Source: Abyssibacter profundi
Lineage (GTDB): Bacteria; Pseudomonadota; Gammaproteobacteria; Nevskiales; OUC007
Reading direction: 5' to 3'
Length of the DNA: 64,000 nt
NCBI RefSeq assembly: GCF_003151135.1
Contig: NZ_QEQK01000001.1
Span: 230,829 to 294,828 of the forward strand
Shown here: positions 1 through 8,754 of the stretch, piece by piece
Numbering within the stretch: the stretch's first letter is position 1
Layout: each line of letters opens with the position of its first letter
Program-made: the position numbers and the translations under genes
Notes under the pieces: model-generated
Told to the model about the DNA's origin: nothing
What the model saw: the letters and a program-made list of their open reading frames with translations, nothing else
Databases searched by the model: none

Positions 1-3000
1 GACCGACTGGGCATCCGCTTCACCGACACCACCTTCGTATCCGACCGTGAAAACGGGGGCACCATCGTGGCCACTGTTGAACGCGTGGGTGCGGCCACCC
101 AAGCCGCGCAGGTCGATATCAGCACCGCGCAGCTGGACCCGGTGTCGGCTGAATCCGATGTCGATTACCAGGCCAAGACCGAAGTCGTGACCTGGGCCGC
201 CGGTGACGACACACCCAAGACGGTGACCTTCTCGGTGATTGGCGATTCCGAGCTGGAAGGTGACGAACAGTTCCAACTGGTCCTGGATAACGAGATCAAC
301 GCCATTCTGGTCGAGCCATCCACTGCCACGGCGGTTATCACCGATGACGACAGCGCCGTCGCACTGGATGCCGCAACCTACGCGGTCATCGAGAACGAAG
401 GTGTGGTCACGGTTTCGCTGACCCGCACCGGCGCCTTTGGTGAGATTTCGGTGGACTATGCGACTACCGACGGCAGCGCAGTCGCCGGCACGGACTACAC
501 CGCCACCAACGGCACGGTGACCTGGCTGGATGGCGAATCCGGCGCCAAGACCGTCACGGTGGCCGTACTGAATGACGATGCGCCCGAATCCGCCAAGGAC
601 TTCAGCCTCACGCTCAGCAACCCACAGCCGGCAGGCACGGTCACGCTGGTCGACCCGACCACAACCACCATCACCATTGCCGATGATGACTCCATCATCG
701 AAATGGACGCGCCGACGCTCTCGGTTGACGAGGATGGCGGCACGGTCACCGTCAGCGCCACGCGCAGCGGCGCTGCACTGGGTCCGGCTTCCGTGACGAT
801 CGCCACCAGCGATGGGACGGCCACCTCCGGCATCGACTATGACCAGACGATGGCCGGGCTGTCTTGGGTGGACGGTGAAACCGGCAGCAAGTCGGTCAGC
901 ATCGCGATCCTGGACAACGACGACGTTGACGGCGATCTGGCCTTCAGTGTGTCCCTGAGCGCCCCGACACCGTCGGACCGCACGCACCTCGGAACGCAGA
1001 CGCAAACCGACATCACCATCGTCGATAACGATTCCATCATCGAACTCGTCGCGGCCACGGCCACGGCACTGGAGTCCGACGGCTCGTTGGTGATCTCGGC
1101 GACCCGTACCGGCAGCTTCGGCGCCGCCACGGTGAACTACGCCACCGCAGACGGTTCGGCGCAGGCGGGGACGCATTACACCGCCGCCTCCGGCACCTTC
1201 GAGTGGGCCAATGGCGAAGACGGCACCAAGTCGGTCACCATCAGCCTGACGGATGACGCCGAGGTCAACGCGGATCGTGACTTCAGCCTGAGCATCGACA
1301 CGCCCAGCCCATCGGCGGATGTCCAGCTGGGCAGCACGACGACCACCGCCGTCACGCTCACCAACGACGATTCCACCGTCACGCTGACCACCGCGGCGGT
1401 CGCCGCGCCGGAAGGCGACGGCCAGATCGTGTTCTTGGCCGAGCGCACAGGTGACTTTGGAGCGGCCACTATCGACTTTGCTACGGCCGACGGCTCGGCC
1501 ACGGCACCGGATGACTACACCGCCAACAGCGGCAGCGTCAGCTGGAACGATGGCGAGGCAGGGCAGAAGATGATCACGGTGACCATTGCCGACAACGATG
1601 TCGTCGATGCCGACCGCGACTTCAGCCTGACGCTCAGCAACCCCGACCCGAATACCCGGGTCCGCCTGGGCGCCATCGAGACAGCCACGGCCACCATCCA
1701 GGATGACGACACCGTCATCACCCTGGATGCGGCGACCGCCTCGGCCATCGAAAGTGACGGCACGGTCACGCTGACTGCCACACGCTCCGGTACCCGCGGC
1801 ACGGCCACGGTCACCGTCCGCACTGCCGATGGCTCAGCCGCCGACGGCGTGCACTACACCGGCGTCGATTCCAGCCTCAGCTGGGCCGATGGCGAGGATG
1901 GCAGCAAGAGCATCACCGTCGAGATCGCCGATGACCTCGTCGTCAACGCTGATCGCGACTTCACCCTGAGCATCAGCAACCCGATGCCGTCGGGGCTAGT
2001 CCAGCTCGGTGCAGTCACCCAGTCAGCCATCACCGTGGTCAACAACGATTCGTCGATTGCCATGGAGGTGGCGAGCACGAGTGCCGTCGAAACTGATGGC
2101 ACCGTGACGTTGCGTGCGATCCGCACCGGCGGCTTCGGAGCCGCCAGCGTCGACTTCGCTACGGTGGACGGCTCGGCGCAGGCCGGCACGCACTACACCG
2201 CAGCCTCGGGCACGCTCAACTGGGCCGACGGGCAAACCGGCGCGATGGAGTTCGCGGTTACCTTGCAGGACGACAGCGACATCAATGCGGATCGTGATTT
2301 CAGCGTACAACTGAGCAACCCCACCCCGGGGACACGCGTCGTGTTGGCGGCTCAGGCCAGCACCACCGTCACCGTGCGCAATGATGATGCTGCGTTCTCC
2401 ATGATTGCACCGACCGTCAGCGTTGAAGAAGGTGACGCCACGGTCAGCATCGCGGTCCAGCGAGTGGGATCTGATGTCGGCGAGTTCTCGGTGCTGGTGA
2501 GCACGACAGATGGCACAGCCACCGCGCCGGCGAACTACACCGCATTCAGCGAACGTGTGGTCTGGAATGATGGAGACGCCGAAAGCAAGACCGTCAACAT
2601 CACCTTGCAGGATGACTCGGAGGTGAATGACGACCGCAACTTCTCGGTGCAGCTCAGCGCTCCGGAGCCGTCGGCCAGCACGACGATTACTGCTGACGAC
2701 ACCACCGTCGTGACGGTGGTCGACGACGAGACCACCGTGGCCTTTGCCACCGCAACGTATACGGTTGTTGAAGGCGGCTCGGTCGAGATCAGCGTCACCC
2801 GTGCGGGCTCCACCTCCGGTGCGGCCTCGGTCAACTACAGCACGGTGGATGGGACGGCCGTCGCGGGCAGCCATTACACGGCCGCAAGCGGCACCCTGAC
2901 CTGGGCGGATGGTGACGACTCGCCGCAGATGTTCACCGTCGATGTCGCCGATGACAGCACGCTGAATGCCGACCGCCAGTTCACCATTGAACTGTCGCAG

Positions 3001-3867
3001 CCCGACCCGGCTGTGCGCGTGCTGCTGGAGGATCCGGCCACCGCTACGGTGACCATCGAGGACAATGAAACCCAGGTCCGCTTCGAGTCCGATCGCTATA
3101 CCGCCGACGAAGGTGATGGCACGGCCACGTTGGTTGTTCAGCGCATCGGCATGGGTATGGGGACTGTCACCGTCGACTACGCGGTCAACGGCGGTACGGC
3201 TGACCGCAGTACCGACTACACCGTCGCCGACGGCACCCTCACCTGGAGCAATGGGGATACCGCCAACAAGACCATCCGGGTTTCGCTGATCGACGACGCA
3301 ACCGCCGAACGAACCGAAACCCTGGTGATGTCCTTGTCGAACGTGACCTTCACCGATGAGGCCACTCCGCTTGGTGATCCGGCGAGCGCCGTCTTGTCGA
3401 TTACGGACAACGATGACGCCGGCTTTGTCGTGGAATCCACGTCCGGCTCTCTGACCGTCACCGAAGGGGGCCCCGCCGCTGCAGCCACTGTCGCGCTGAC
3501 CTCACGCCCGTTGGCCGATGTCACTGTGAGCTTCGAGACGCCGTCTCGGGTGACGGTTCGCACCGCCAATTCGGCCGACAACACGCGGCTGGTCTTCACG
3601 CCATCCAACTGGAACATCAGCCAGACTGTCGAGCTGCTGGCCGTGGATGATGCCGAGGTCCAGGCCACCGTGACGCAGACGGTCACCGCGCGGACGCAAA
3701 GCCTCGACACCGCCTACGACAATCTGTCGGATACGCTGGATGTCACCATCGAGGACAACGATGGCCAGACCTCCGGTGGCGGCGGCGGTTCCGGCGCCTT
3801 CGGGGGCAGTTGGCTGCTGGCATTGATCGGCCTCGGTCTGCTGCGACGCCGCAGGCTGATGCACTAG
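1..3867 (+). CDS. Calx-beta repeat surface protein with GlyGly-CTERM tail (5' partial)
   Basis: The reading frame is open from base 1, so the start lies upstream of the window; the GTG at 67 is only an internal valine. About 1288 residues are visible. They form one partial and nine full Calx-beta repeats of roughly 110-118 residues. Each has a DYxxxxGTxxWxDGE-type core and ends in an acidic DDDS/DNDS turn. A divergent beta domain follows (about 3420-3760). The tail is a Gly-rich run, a hydrophobic stretch and RRRR (3775-3855), the GlyGly-CTERM signal that rhombosortase is known to cleave in other gammaproteobacteria. Calx-beta repeats bind calcium and stack into long fibres, so a secreted or surface adhesin or matrix role is inferred. 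A terminator follows at 3886. Confidence 0.9.
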   Translation, partial: DRLGIRFTDTTFVSDRENGGTIVATVERVGAATQAAQVDISTAQLDPVSAESDVDYQAKTEVVTWAAGDDTPKTVTFSVIGDSELEGDEQFQLVLDNEINAILVEPSTATAVITDDDSAVALDAATYAVIENEGVVTVSLTRTGAFGEISVDYATTDGSAVAGTDYTATNGTVTWLDGESGAKTVTVAVLNDDAPESAKDFSLTLSNPQPAGTVTLVDPTTTTITIADDDSIIEMDAPTLSVDEDGGTVTVSATRSGAALGPASVTIATSDGTATSGIDYDQTMAGLSWVDGETGSKSVSIAILDNDDVDGDLAFSVSLSAPTPSDRTHLGTQTQTDITIVDNDSIIELVAATATALESDGSLVISATRTGSFGAATVNYATADGSAQAGTHYTAASGTFEWANGEDGTKSVTISLTDDAEVNADRDFSLSIDTPSPSADVQLGSTTTTAVTLTNDDSTVTLTTAAVAAPEGDGQIVFLAERTGDFGAATIDFATADGSATAPDDYTANSGSVSWNDGEAGQKMITVTIADNDVVDADRDFSLTLSNPDPNTRVRLGAIETATATIQDDDTVITLDAATASAIESDGTVTLTATRSGTRGTATVTVRTADGSAADGVHYTGVDSSLSWADGEDGSKSITVEIADDLVVNADRDFTLSISNPMPSGLVQLGAVTQSAITVVNNDSSIAMEVASTSAVETDGTVTLRAIRTGGFGAASVDFATVDGSAQAGTHYTAASGTLNWADGQTGAMEFAVTLQDDSDINADRDFSVQLSNPTPGTRVVLAAQASTTVTVRNDDAAFSMIAPTVSVEEGDATVSIAVQRVGSDVGEFSVLVSTTDGTATAPANYTAFSERVVWNDGDAESKTVNITLQDDSEVNDDRNFSVQLSAPEPSASTTITADDTTVVTVVDDETTVAFATATYTVVEGGSVEISVTRAGSTSGAASVNYSTVDGTAVAGSHYTAASGTLTWADGDDSPQMFTVDVADDSTLNADRQFTIELSQPDPAVRVLLEDPATATVTIEDNETQVRFESDRYTADEGDGTATLVVQRIGMGMGTVTVDYAVNGGTADRSTDYTVADGTLTWSNGDTANKTIRVSLIDDATAERTETLVMSLSNVTFTDEATPLGDPASAVLSITDNDDAGFVVESTSGSLTVTEGGPAAAATVALTSRPLADVTVSFETPSRVTVRTANSADNTRLVFTPSNWNISQTVELLAVDDAEVQATVTQTVTARTQSLDTAYDNLSDTLDVTIEDNDGQTSGGGGGSGAFGGSWLLALIGLGLLRRRRLMH

Positions 3868-3885
3868 GCCACCCCGCCGCATCCA

Positions 3886-3917
3886 AGCCCCGCAGTGCAG
3901 ACTGCGGGGCTTTTTTT
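3886..3917 (+). terminator. Rho-independent terminator of the Calx-beta gene
   Basis: A perfect 10-bp stem (AGCCCCGCAG at 3886-3895, CTGCGGGGCT at 3902-3911) encloses a six-base loop and is followed by seven T. It lies 19 bp after the stop of the repeat protein. It also argues against any putA start upstream of about 3918. Confidence 0.93.
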
Positions 3918-4001
3918 GTCCAGACCGCTTCGGTCAAAGCACGGATTCCTCGCCAGGCCCGCACGGCGCTAAGATGCGGTTTTGACGACGGGACTGTTGC
4001 C

Positions 4002-7000
4002 GTGCCGCTAGCCCTAGACGCCTATTACCTCGCCGACGAAACCCGCGTGGTTGAGCAGTTGCTCGCCGTCAGCAACGTGTCTGCCGAGGAATCCGCTGCC
4101 ATTTGTGCGCAGGCCGAACAGCTCGTCGAGGGTGTTCGACGCCGTCGCGACGAGCAGTCACCGCTGGATGCCTTCATGCAGGAGTACGACCTGTCCTCCG
4201 AAGAGGGCGTCCTCCTCATGTGCCTGGCCGAAGCGCTGCTCAGAATTCCGGATGAAGACACCGCGGAACGGCTCATCGCCGACAAGCTGGGCGATGCCAA
4301 CTGGCAATCGCACCTGGGGCGTAGCGAGTCGCTGTTCGTCAATGCCTCCACCTGGGGGCTCATGCTCACCGGACGGATCGTCCGTGTGCCAACGCGGGAC
4401 GCCGGCGCCTGGCGCGGCATGCTGGACAAGCTAATCGCCGGCAGCTCCGAACCGGTCATCCGCACGGCGCTGCGGCAGGCCATGCGGATGATGGGTAGCC
4501 AGTTCGTCATGGGCCGGAGCATCGAAGACGCCCTGAAACGCGCAGGCAAGCAGCCGGACGGACGGATTCGGCATTCGTTCGACATGCTGGGCGAAGCCGC
4601 CCTGACCGCTGCCGATGCCGACCGCTACTTCGATGCCTATGTCCACGCCATCCAGACCATCGGCAATCGACTGGGTGCGGCCGGTGATGTCATCACCGGG
4701 CCCGGTATTTCGGTGAAATTGTCGGCCCTGCACCCCCGGTATGAGTACAGCCAACGAGACCGCGTGCTGAGCGAGCTACCGGAGAAACTGCTCGCGCTTT
4801 GTTCCGCAGCCCGCGACGCCAATATCGGCCTGACGGTCGATGCCGAAGAGGCCGACCGTCTGGAGTTGGCGCTAAGCGTGTTCGAAACCGCCTACCGCCA
4901 CCCGTCGAACCGGGGCTGGGATGGCCTGGGCCTGGCCTGTCAGGCGTATCAGAAGCGCGCCCTGCCCCAAATCGAATGGCTCACCGACCTGGCCCGCGAT
5001 ATGCGCCGCCGCATGCCTGTCCGACTGGTCAAGGGCGCCTACTGGGATACCGAAATCAAACGTGCCCAGGAGCAGGGTCTAAGCGGTTACCCGGTGTTCA
5101 CACGCAAGTGCAGCACCGATGTGTCCTACCTGGCCTGCGCCCGCGCGCTGCTCGGGGCACGCGATGTGTTCTACCCACAGTTCGCGACCCATAACGCCCA
5201 TACGGTTGCGGCCATCCATGCGTTTGCCGACGACGGTCGGGACCGCCCCCGCGACAGTTACGAATTCCAGCGCCTGCATGGCATGGGCGAAGCCCTCTAC
5301 CAGGAAGTGCGCGAGCGCTATCCAAATGCCGGTTGCCGCATCTACGCCCCGGTGGGTTCACATGAAGACCTGCTGCCCTATCTGGTCCGGCGACTACTGG
5401 AAAACGGCGCCAATACCTCGTTCGTGAATCGCATCCTCGATGCCTCCATCCCCGTGGAGGACGTGGTCGATGATCCGGTGAGTGAACTGCGCAGTGTGAC
5501 CCCCAAGCCGCATCCAGGCATCGCCCTGCCGACGGCCATTTATCCGGATCGCCGCAACTCCGGCGGGCTCAATCTCGCCGTGGCCACAGAGCGCAGCACC
5601 GTTGGTCAGGCAGTCGCCTCACTGGACCAGTCACCGGTCCACGTCCCGCCCAGCACCGCATCAAGCCCGGCCGTCGAGGTCGTCTGCCCGGCCAATCTGC
5701 TCCGCACCGTGGGTCGCTGGCATCCGGCAACCGCGGCAGATGTCGATCAGGCCGCAACAAAGGCCTCTCAAGCGTTTGACCGCTGGGCTGCCCGCCCGGT
5801 GGACGACCGGGCAGCCTGCCTGGAGCGAGCCGCTGACGGCATCGAGGCACAGCGCCACGCCCTCATGGCATTGCTGATCCGCGAGGCGGGCAAGACCCAC
5901 GCCGATGCGCAGGCCGAGGTCCGCGAAGCCGCCGATTTCTGCCGGTACTATGCCGCCCGCGCCCGCGAACTGATGCAGGCGCCGACGCCACTGCCTGGCT
6001 ATACCGGCGAGACCAACAGTCTGCGCCATGCACCCCGGGGGGTCATGGTCTGCATCAGTCCGTGGAATTTCCCGTTGGCGATCTTCGCCGGCCAGGTCGC
6101 CGCCGCTCTGGTCGCCGGAAACTGTGTGCTGGCCAAGCCGGCCGAACAGACGACACTGGTCGCCCATGCCATGTGTACGATTCTGCGCGACGCAGGCGTG
6201 CCGACGCAGGCCCTTCATCTGCTGCCAGGCACGGGGGAACACCTGGGTCCGGCACTGCTGGCCATCCCACAGCTCGCGGGCGTCCTGTTCACCGGTTCCA
6301 TGGACACCGCCCGCCTGATCAATCAGCAATTGGCCCAGCGCCCGGGCCCCATCGTGCCGCTAATCGCGGAAACCGGCGGGCTGAACGCAATGATTGTGGA
6401 TTCCTCCGCATTGCCCGAGCAGGTCGTCAAGGACAGTCTTCAATCCGCATTTGGCAGCGCGGGTCAGCGTTGCTCGGCCCTGCGTGTCCTGTGCCTGCAA
6501 GATGACATCGCCGAGCGAGTGCTCCCGATGCTCGCGGGGGCCATGCAGGAGCTCATCGTCGGGGATCCCGCGGAGATCGCAACCGATGTCGGACCGGTCA
6601 TCGACACCGAAGCCCTGGACCGGCTACGCCAGCATCGCGAACGCATGGATCGCGAAGCCCGGCGTATTGCCGCGGTCCCCAGCGCCAACGCCGCGGGCCA
6701 CTTCTTTCCACCGGTGGCCTACGAAGTGGACAGTCTTGAGCACATTGGCGGCGAAGTGTTCGGCCCGGTCCTCCATGTACTGCGCTATGACGACGAGCGG
6801 CTGGACGAGCTGGTCGATGCCATTAACCGTCTGGGATACGGCCTGACACTGGGCGTGCACAGCCGGATCGAATCGACCTGGCGCCGGGTGAGCGAACGGG
6901 CGCGGGTGGGCAACTGCTACATCAATCGAAACATGGTCGGCGCTGTGGTGGGTGTCCAACCCTTTGGTGGAGAAGGGCTTTCCGGCACCGGGCCGAAGGC

Positions 7001-7100
7001 GGGTGGCCCGGATTATCTGCGCCGCCTCACCACGGAACGCACGCTGACGATCAACACCGCTGCGGTCGGCGGCAACGCGCATTTGCTCACGCTGGAATAA
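4002..7100 (+). CDS. putA: Bifunctional proline dehydrogenase / P5C dehydrogenase PutA
   Basis: PutA oxidises proline to glutamate through pyrroline-5-carboxylate in two linked active sites. The product is about 1032 residues, the short PutA type without an N-terminal RHH DNA-binding domain, so it should not repress its own gene. The FAD-binding proline dehydrogenase barrel carries RLVKGAYWD (about residue 341), FATHNAHT and QRLHGMGEALY. The aldehyde dehydrogenase half carries SPWNFP (about 682), the catalytic Glu in ETGG (790) and the nucleophile Cys in GQRCS (824), and ends in a conserved C-terminal flap. GTG 4002 is chosen because the longer in-frame ORF (from 3810) would run through the preceding terminator. 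No strong Shine-Dalgarno is seen, so the exact start is uncertain. It stands alone as a transcription unit. Confidence 0.95.
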   Translation: MPLALDAYYLADETRVVEQLLAVSNVSAEESAAICAQAEQLVEGVRRRRDEQSPLDAFMQEYDLSSEEGVLLMCLAEALLRIPDEDTAERLIADKLGDANWQSHLGRSESLFVNASTWGLMLTGRIVRVPTRDAGAWRGMLDKLIAGSSEPVIRTALRQAMRMMGSQFVMGRSIEDALKRAGKQPDGRIRHSFDMLGEAALTAADADRYFDAYVHAIQTIGNRLGAAGDVITGPGISVKLSALHPRYEYSQRDRVLSELPEKLLALCSAARDANIGLTVDAEEADRLELALSVFETAYRHPSNRGWDGLGLACQAYQKRALPQIEWLTDLARDMRRRMPVRLVKGAYWDTEIKRAQEQGLSGYPVFTRKCSTDVSYLACARALLGARDVFYPQFATHNAHTVAAIHAFADDGRDRPRDSYEFQRLHGMGEALYQEVRERYPNAGCRIYAPVGSHEDLLPYLVRRLLENGANTSFVNRILDASIPVEDVVDDPVSELRSVTPKPHPGIALPTAIYPDRRNSGGLNLAVATERSTVGQAVASLDQSPVHVPPSTASSPAVEVVCPANLLRTVGRWHPATAADVDQAATKASQAFDRWAARPVDDRAACLERAADGIEAQRHALMALLIREAGKTHADAQAEVREAADFCRYYAARARELMQAPTPLPGYTGETNSLRHAPRGVMVCISPWNFPLAIFAGQVAAALVAGNCVLAKPAEQTTLVAHAMCTILRDAGVPTQALHLLPGTGEHLGPALLAIPQLAGVLFTGSMDTARLINQQLAQRPGPIVPLIAETGGLNAMIVDSSALPEQVVKDSLQSAFGSAGQRCSALRVLCLQDDIAERVLPMLAGAMQELIVGDPAEIATDVGPVIDTEALDRLRQHRERMDREARRIAAVPSANAAGHFFPPVAYEVDSLEHIGGEVFGPVLHVLRYDDERLDELVDAINRLGYGLTLGVHSRIESTWRRVSERARVGNCYINRNMVGAVVGVQPFGGEGLSGTGPKAGGPDYLRRLTTERTLTINTAAVGGNAHLLTLE

Positions 7101-7203
7101 ATCACCACGGGCCAATCAGCCCTGCCGGGGAACTTGTTGTCACTTTGATGCTCCCACCCTCCAGGGAGAGGGATGTCGCATCAGGGATGAATAGGACATC
7201 AAC

Positions 7204-8754
7204 ATGCCCACGGCTTGTCGACCCGTTTCGGGTGAGCGCCCCGGCCGCCTCATCGCGTTGCTGAGTGCCGGCTTGTGCTTGCTTGCACCATGGCCCATCC
7301 GCGCCAATGCAGTGACCGACTACCCCTCGTTGGTCGAGCACGCCAGAACCCTTGCCCAGCAGGCTTATGAACCCCGTCAGGTCACGCTGCCCCCGGCTCT
7401 CCAGGGCCTGGACTACGATGCCTACCGCGACATCCGGTTCCGCCCGGATCAGTCGATCTGGCGAGGACAGGACCTGCCCATCGAGGCGCAGTTCTTTCAC
7501 CTGGGCCTCTACTACGACACGCCCGTGCAGATCCACCTGCTCACCGCGGATGGCGTGCAGACCGTTGACTACACCACCAACCTCTTCGACTACGGCAGCA
7601 ACCCGACGCCCACGGATGTCGACCAGCACATGGGCTTCGCCGGTTTTCGCCTGCACTACCCGCTGAATCGCCCCGACTACAAAGATGAGCTGATCATCTT
7701 CCATGGCGCCAGCTACTTCCGCTCGCTAGGCGCGGGCCAATGGCTTGGTCTGTCCGCACGTGGGCTGGCCATCGACACGGGGGAGCGCTCCGGAGAGGAA
7801 TTCCCCGTCTTCACGCAGTTCTGGATCGAGTGGCCACGACGGGATGCGCGTCAGTTCCGCATTCTCGCGTTACTCGAGAGCCAGAGCGTCACCGGGGCCT
7901 ACGAGTTTCTCGTTACGCCCGGCACAACGACGACCACCGAGGTGCGCGCCACGCTGTTCCGGCGAGGCGAGTTCACGAAGATCGGCCTCGCGCCGCTCAC
8001 CAGCATGTTCCAGTACGGGGAAGAAGTGCCACGCCCGCCCCATGACTTCCGTCCCGAGGTCCATGATTCCGACGGCCTGCTCATTCACGCGGGAGACGAA
8101 TGGTTGTGGCGTGGCCTGGTCAACCCTGCGCGTCTGACCATCAACGCATTCCAAACCGATCAGTTGCACGGGTTCGGCCTCATGCAGCGGGATCGCGACT
8201 TTTCCAGCTACCAGGACCTGGAGGCGCACTACCATCAACGCCCCAGCGCGTGGATCACACCACAGGGTGACTGGGGTGAAGGGTCCGTCGAACTGGTGCA
8301 AATCCCCACTCAGAATGAGGTCAACGACAACATCGTGGCCTATTGGCGACCCAAGGCGCCTTGGCCGGCCGATGAACCTCTGGAGTTCCGATATAGGATC
8401 GCTTGGCAACACGCCGAACTGGCCGGCCCCGATGCCGGTCGAGTCATCGCGACCCGCATCGCGCGCGCCGCTGAACTGGATGGCCTGCACCGCTATGTCA
8501 TCGACTTCGCGGGTCCAGCCCTCTCTGAACTTCCTGAAGATGTGGAGCTCACACCCGACCTGGGTTTCCCCCCGCATTTCGTCGTGGCGGAGCAGATCGG
8601 CTTCCGCAATCCGGAAACCGGCGGATGGCGACTGGTCATCCGCGGCAAGCTCAAACCGGAATCCGGCCAGCCGGCCGAACTCAGGGCGAGTCTGCTGACG
8701 CCCGAGCGCCAACGCGTCACCGAAATCTGGACCTACACCGAGCCGGGCAACTAA
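7204..8754 (+). CDS. opgG: Periplasmic glucan biosynthesis protein OpgG
   Basis: This is a 516-residue secreted protein of the OpgG/OpgD family, close to the usual length of about 511. It acts in the periplasm on linear beta-1,2 glucan backbones to form osmoregulated periplasmic glucans. A signal peptide covers residues 1 to about 36 (hydrophobic core LIALLSAGLCLLAPWP, likely cleavage after ANA). The start of the mature part (YPSLVEHARTLAQQAY), the DYDAYRDIRF block and a PIFTQFWIEWP-like segment are family hallmarks. AGGA lies seven bases before the ATG. The stop codon overlaps the opgH start (TAATG), so the two are translationally coupled. OpgD is the alternative name, but the linkage to opgH supports OpgG. 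Confidence 0.93.
   Translation: MPTACRPVSGERPGRLIALLSAGLCLLAPWPIRANAVTDYPSLVEHARTLAQQAYEPRQVTLPPALQGLDYDAYRDIRFRPDQSIWRGQDLPIEAQFFHLGLYYDTPVQIHLLTADGVQTVDYTTNLFDYGSNPTPTDVDQHMGFAGFRLHYPLNRPDYKDELIIFHGASYFRSLGAGQWLGLSARGLAIDTGERSGEEFPVFTQFWIEWPRRDARQFRILALLESQSVTGAYEFLVTPGTTTTTEVRATLFRRGEFTKIGLAPLTSMFQYGEEVPRPPHDFRPEVHDSDGLLIHAGDEWLWRGLVNPARLTINAFQTDQLHGFGLMQRDRDFSSYQDLEAHYHQRPSAWITPQGDWGEGSVELVQIPTQNEVNDNIVAYWRPKAPWPADEPLEFRYRIAWQHAELAGPDAGRVIATRIARAAELDGLHRYVIDFAGPALSELPEDVELTPDLGFPPHFVVAEQIGFRNPETGGWRLVIRGKLKPESGQPAELRASLLTPERQRVTEIWTYTEPGN

Noticed and set aside
2023-2874. 283-codon minus-strand frame inside the Calx-beta gene
   Set aside because: It is a mirror of the repeats in a high-GC gene, with Arg-rich low-complexity content and no signal or family motif.
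3810-4001. N-terminal extension of PutA
   Set aside because: It would start inside the Calx-beta gene and be read through a strong terminator. The peptide does not resemble a PutA DNA-binding domain.
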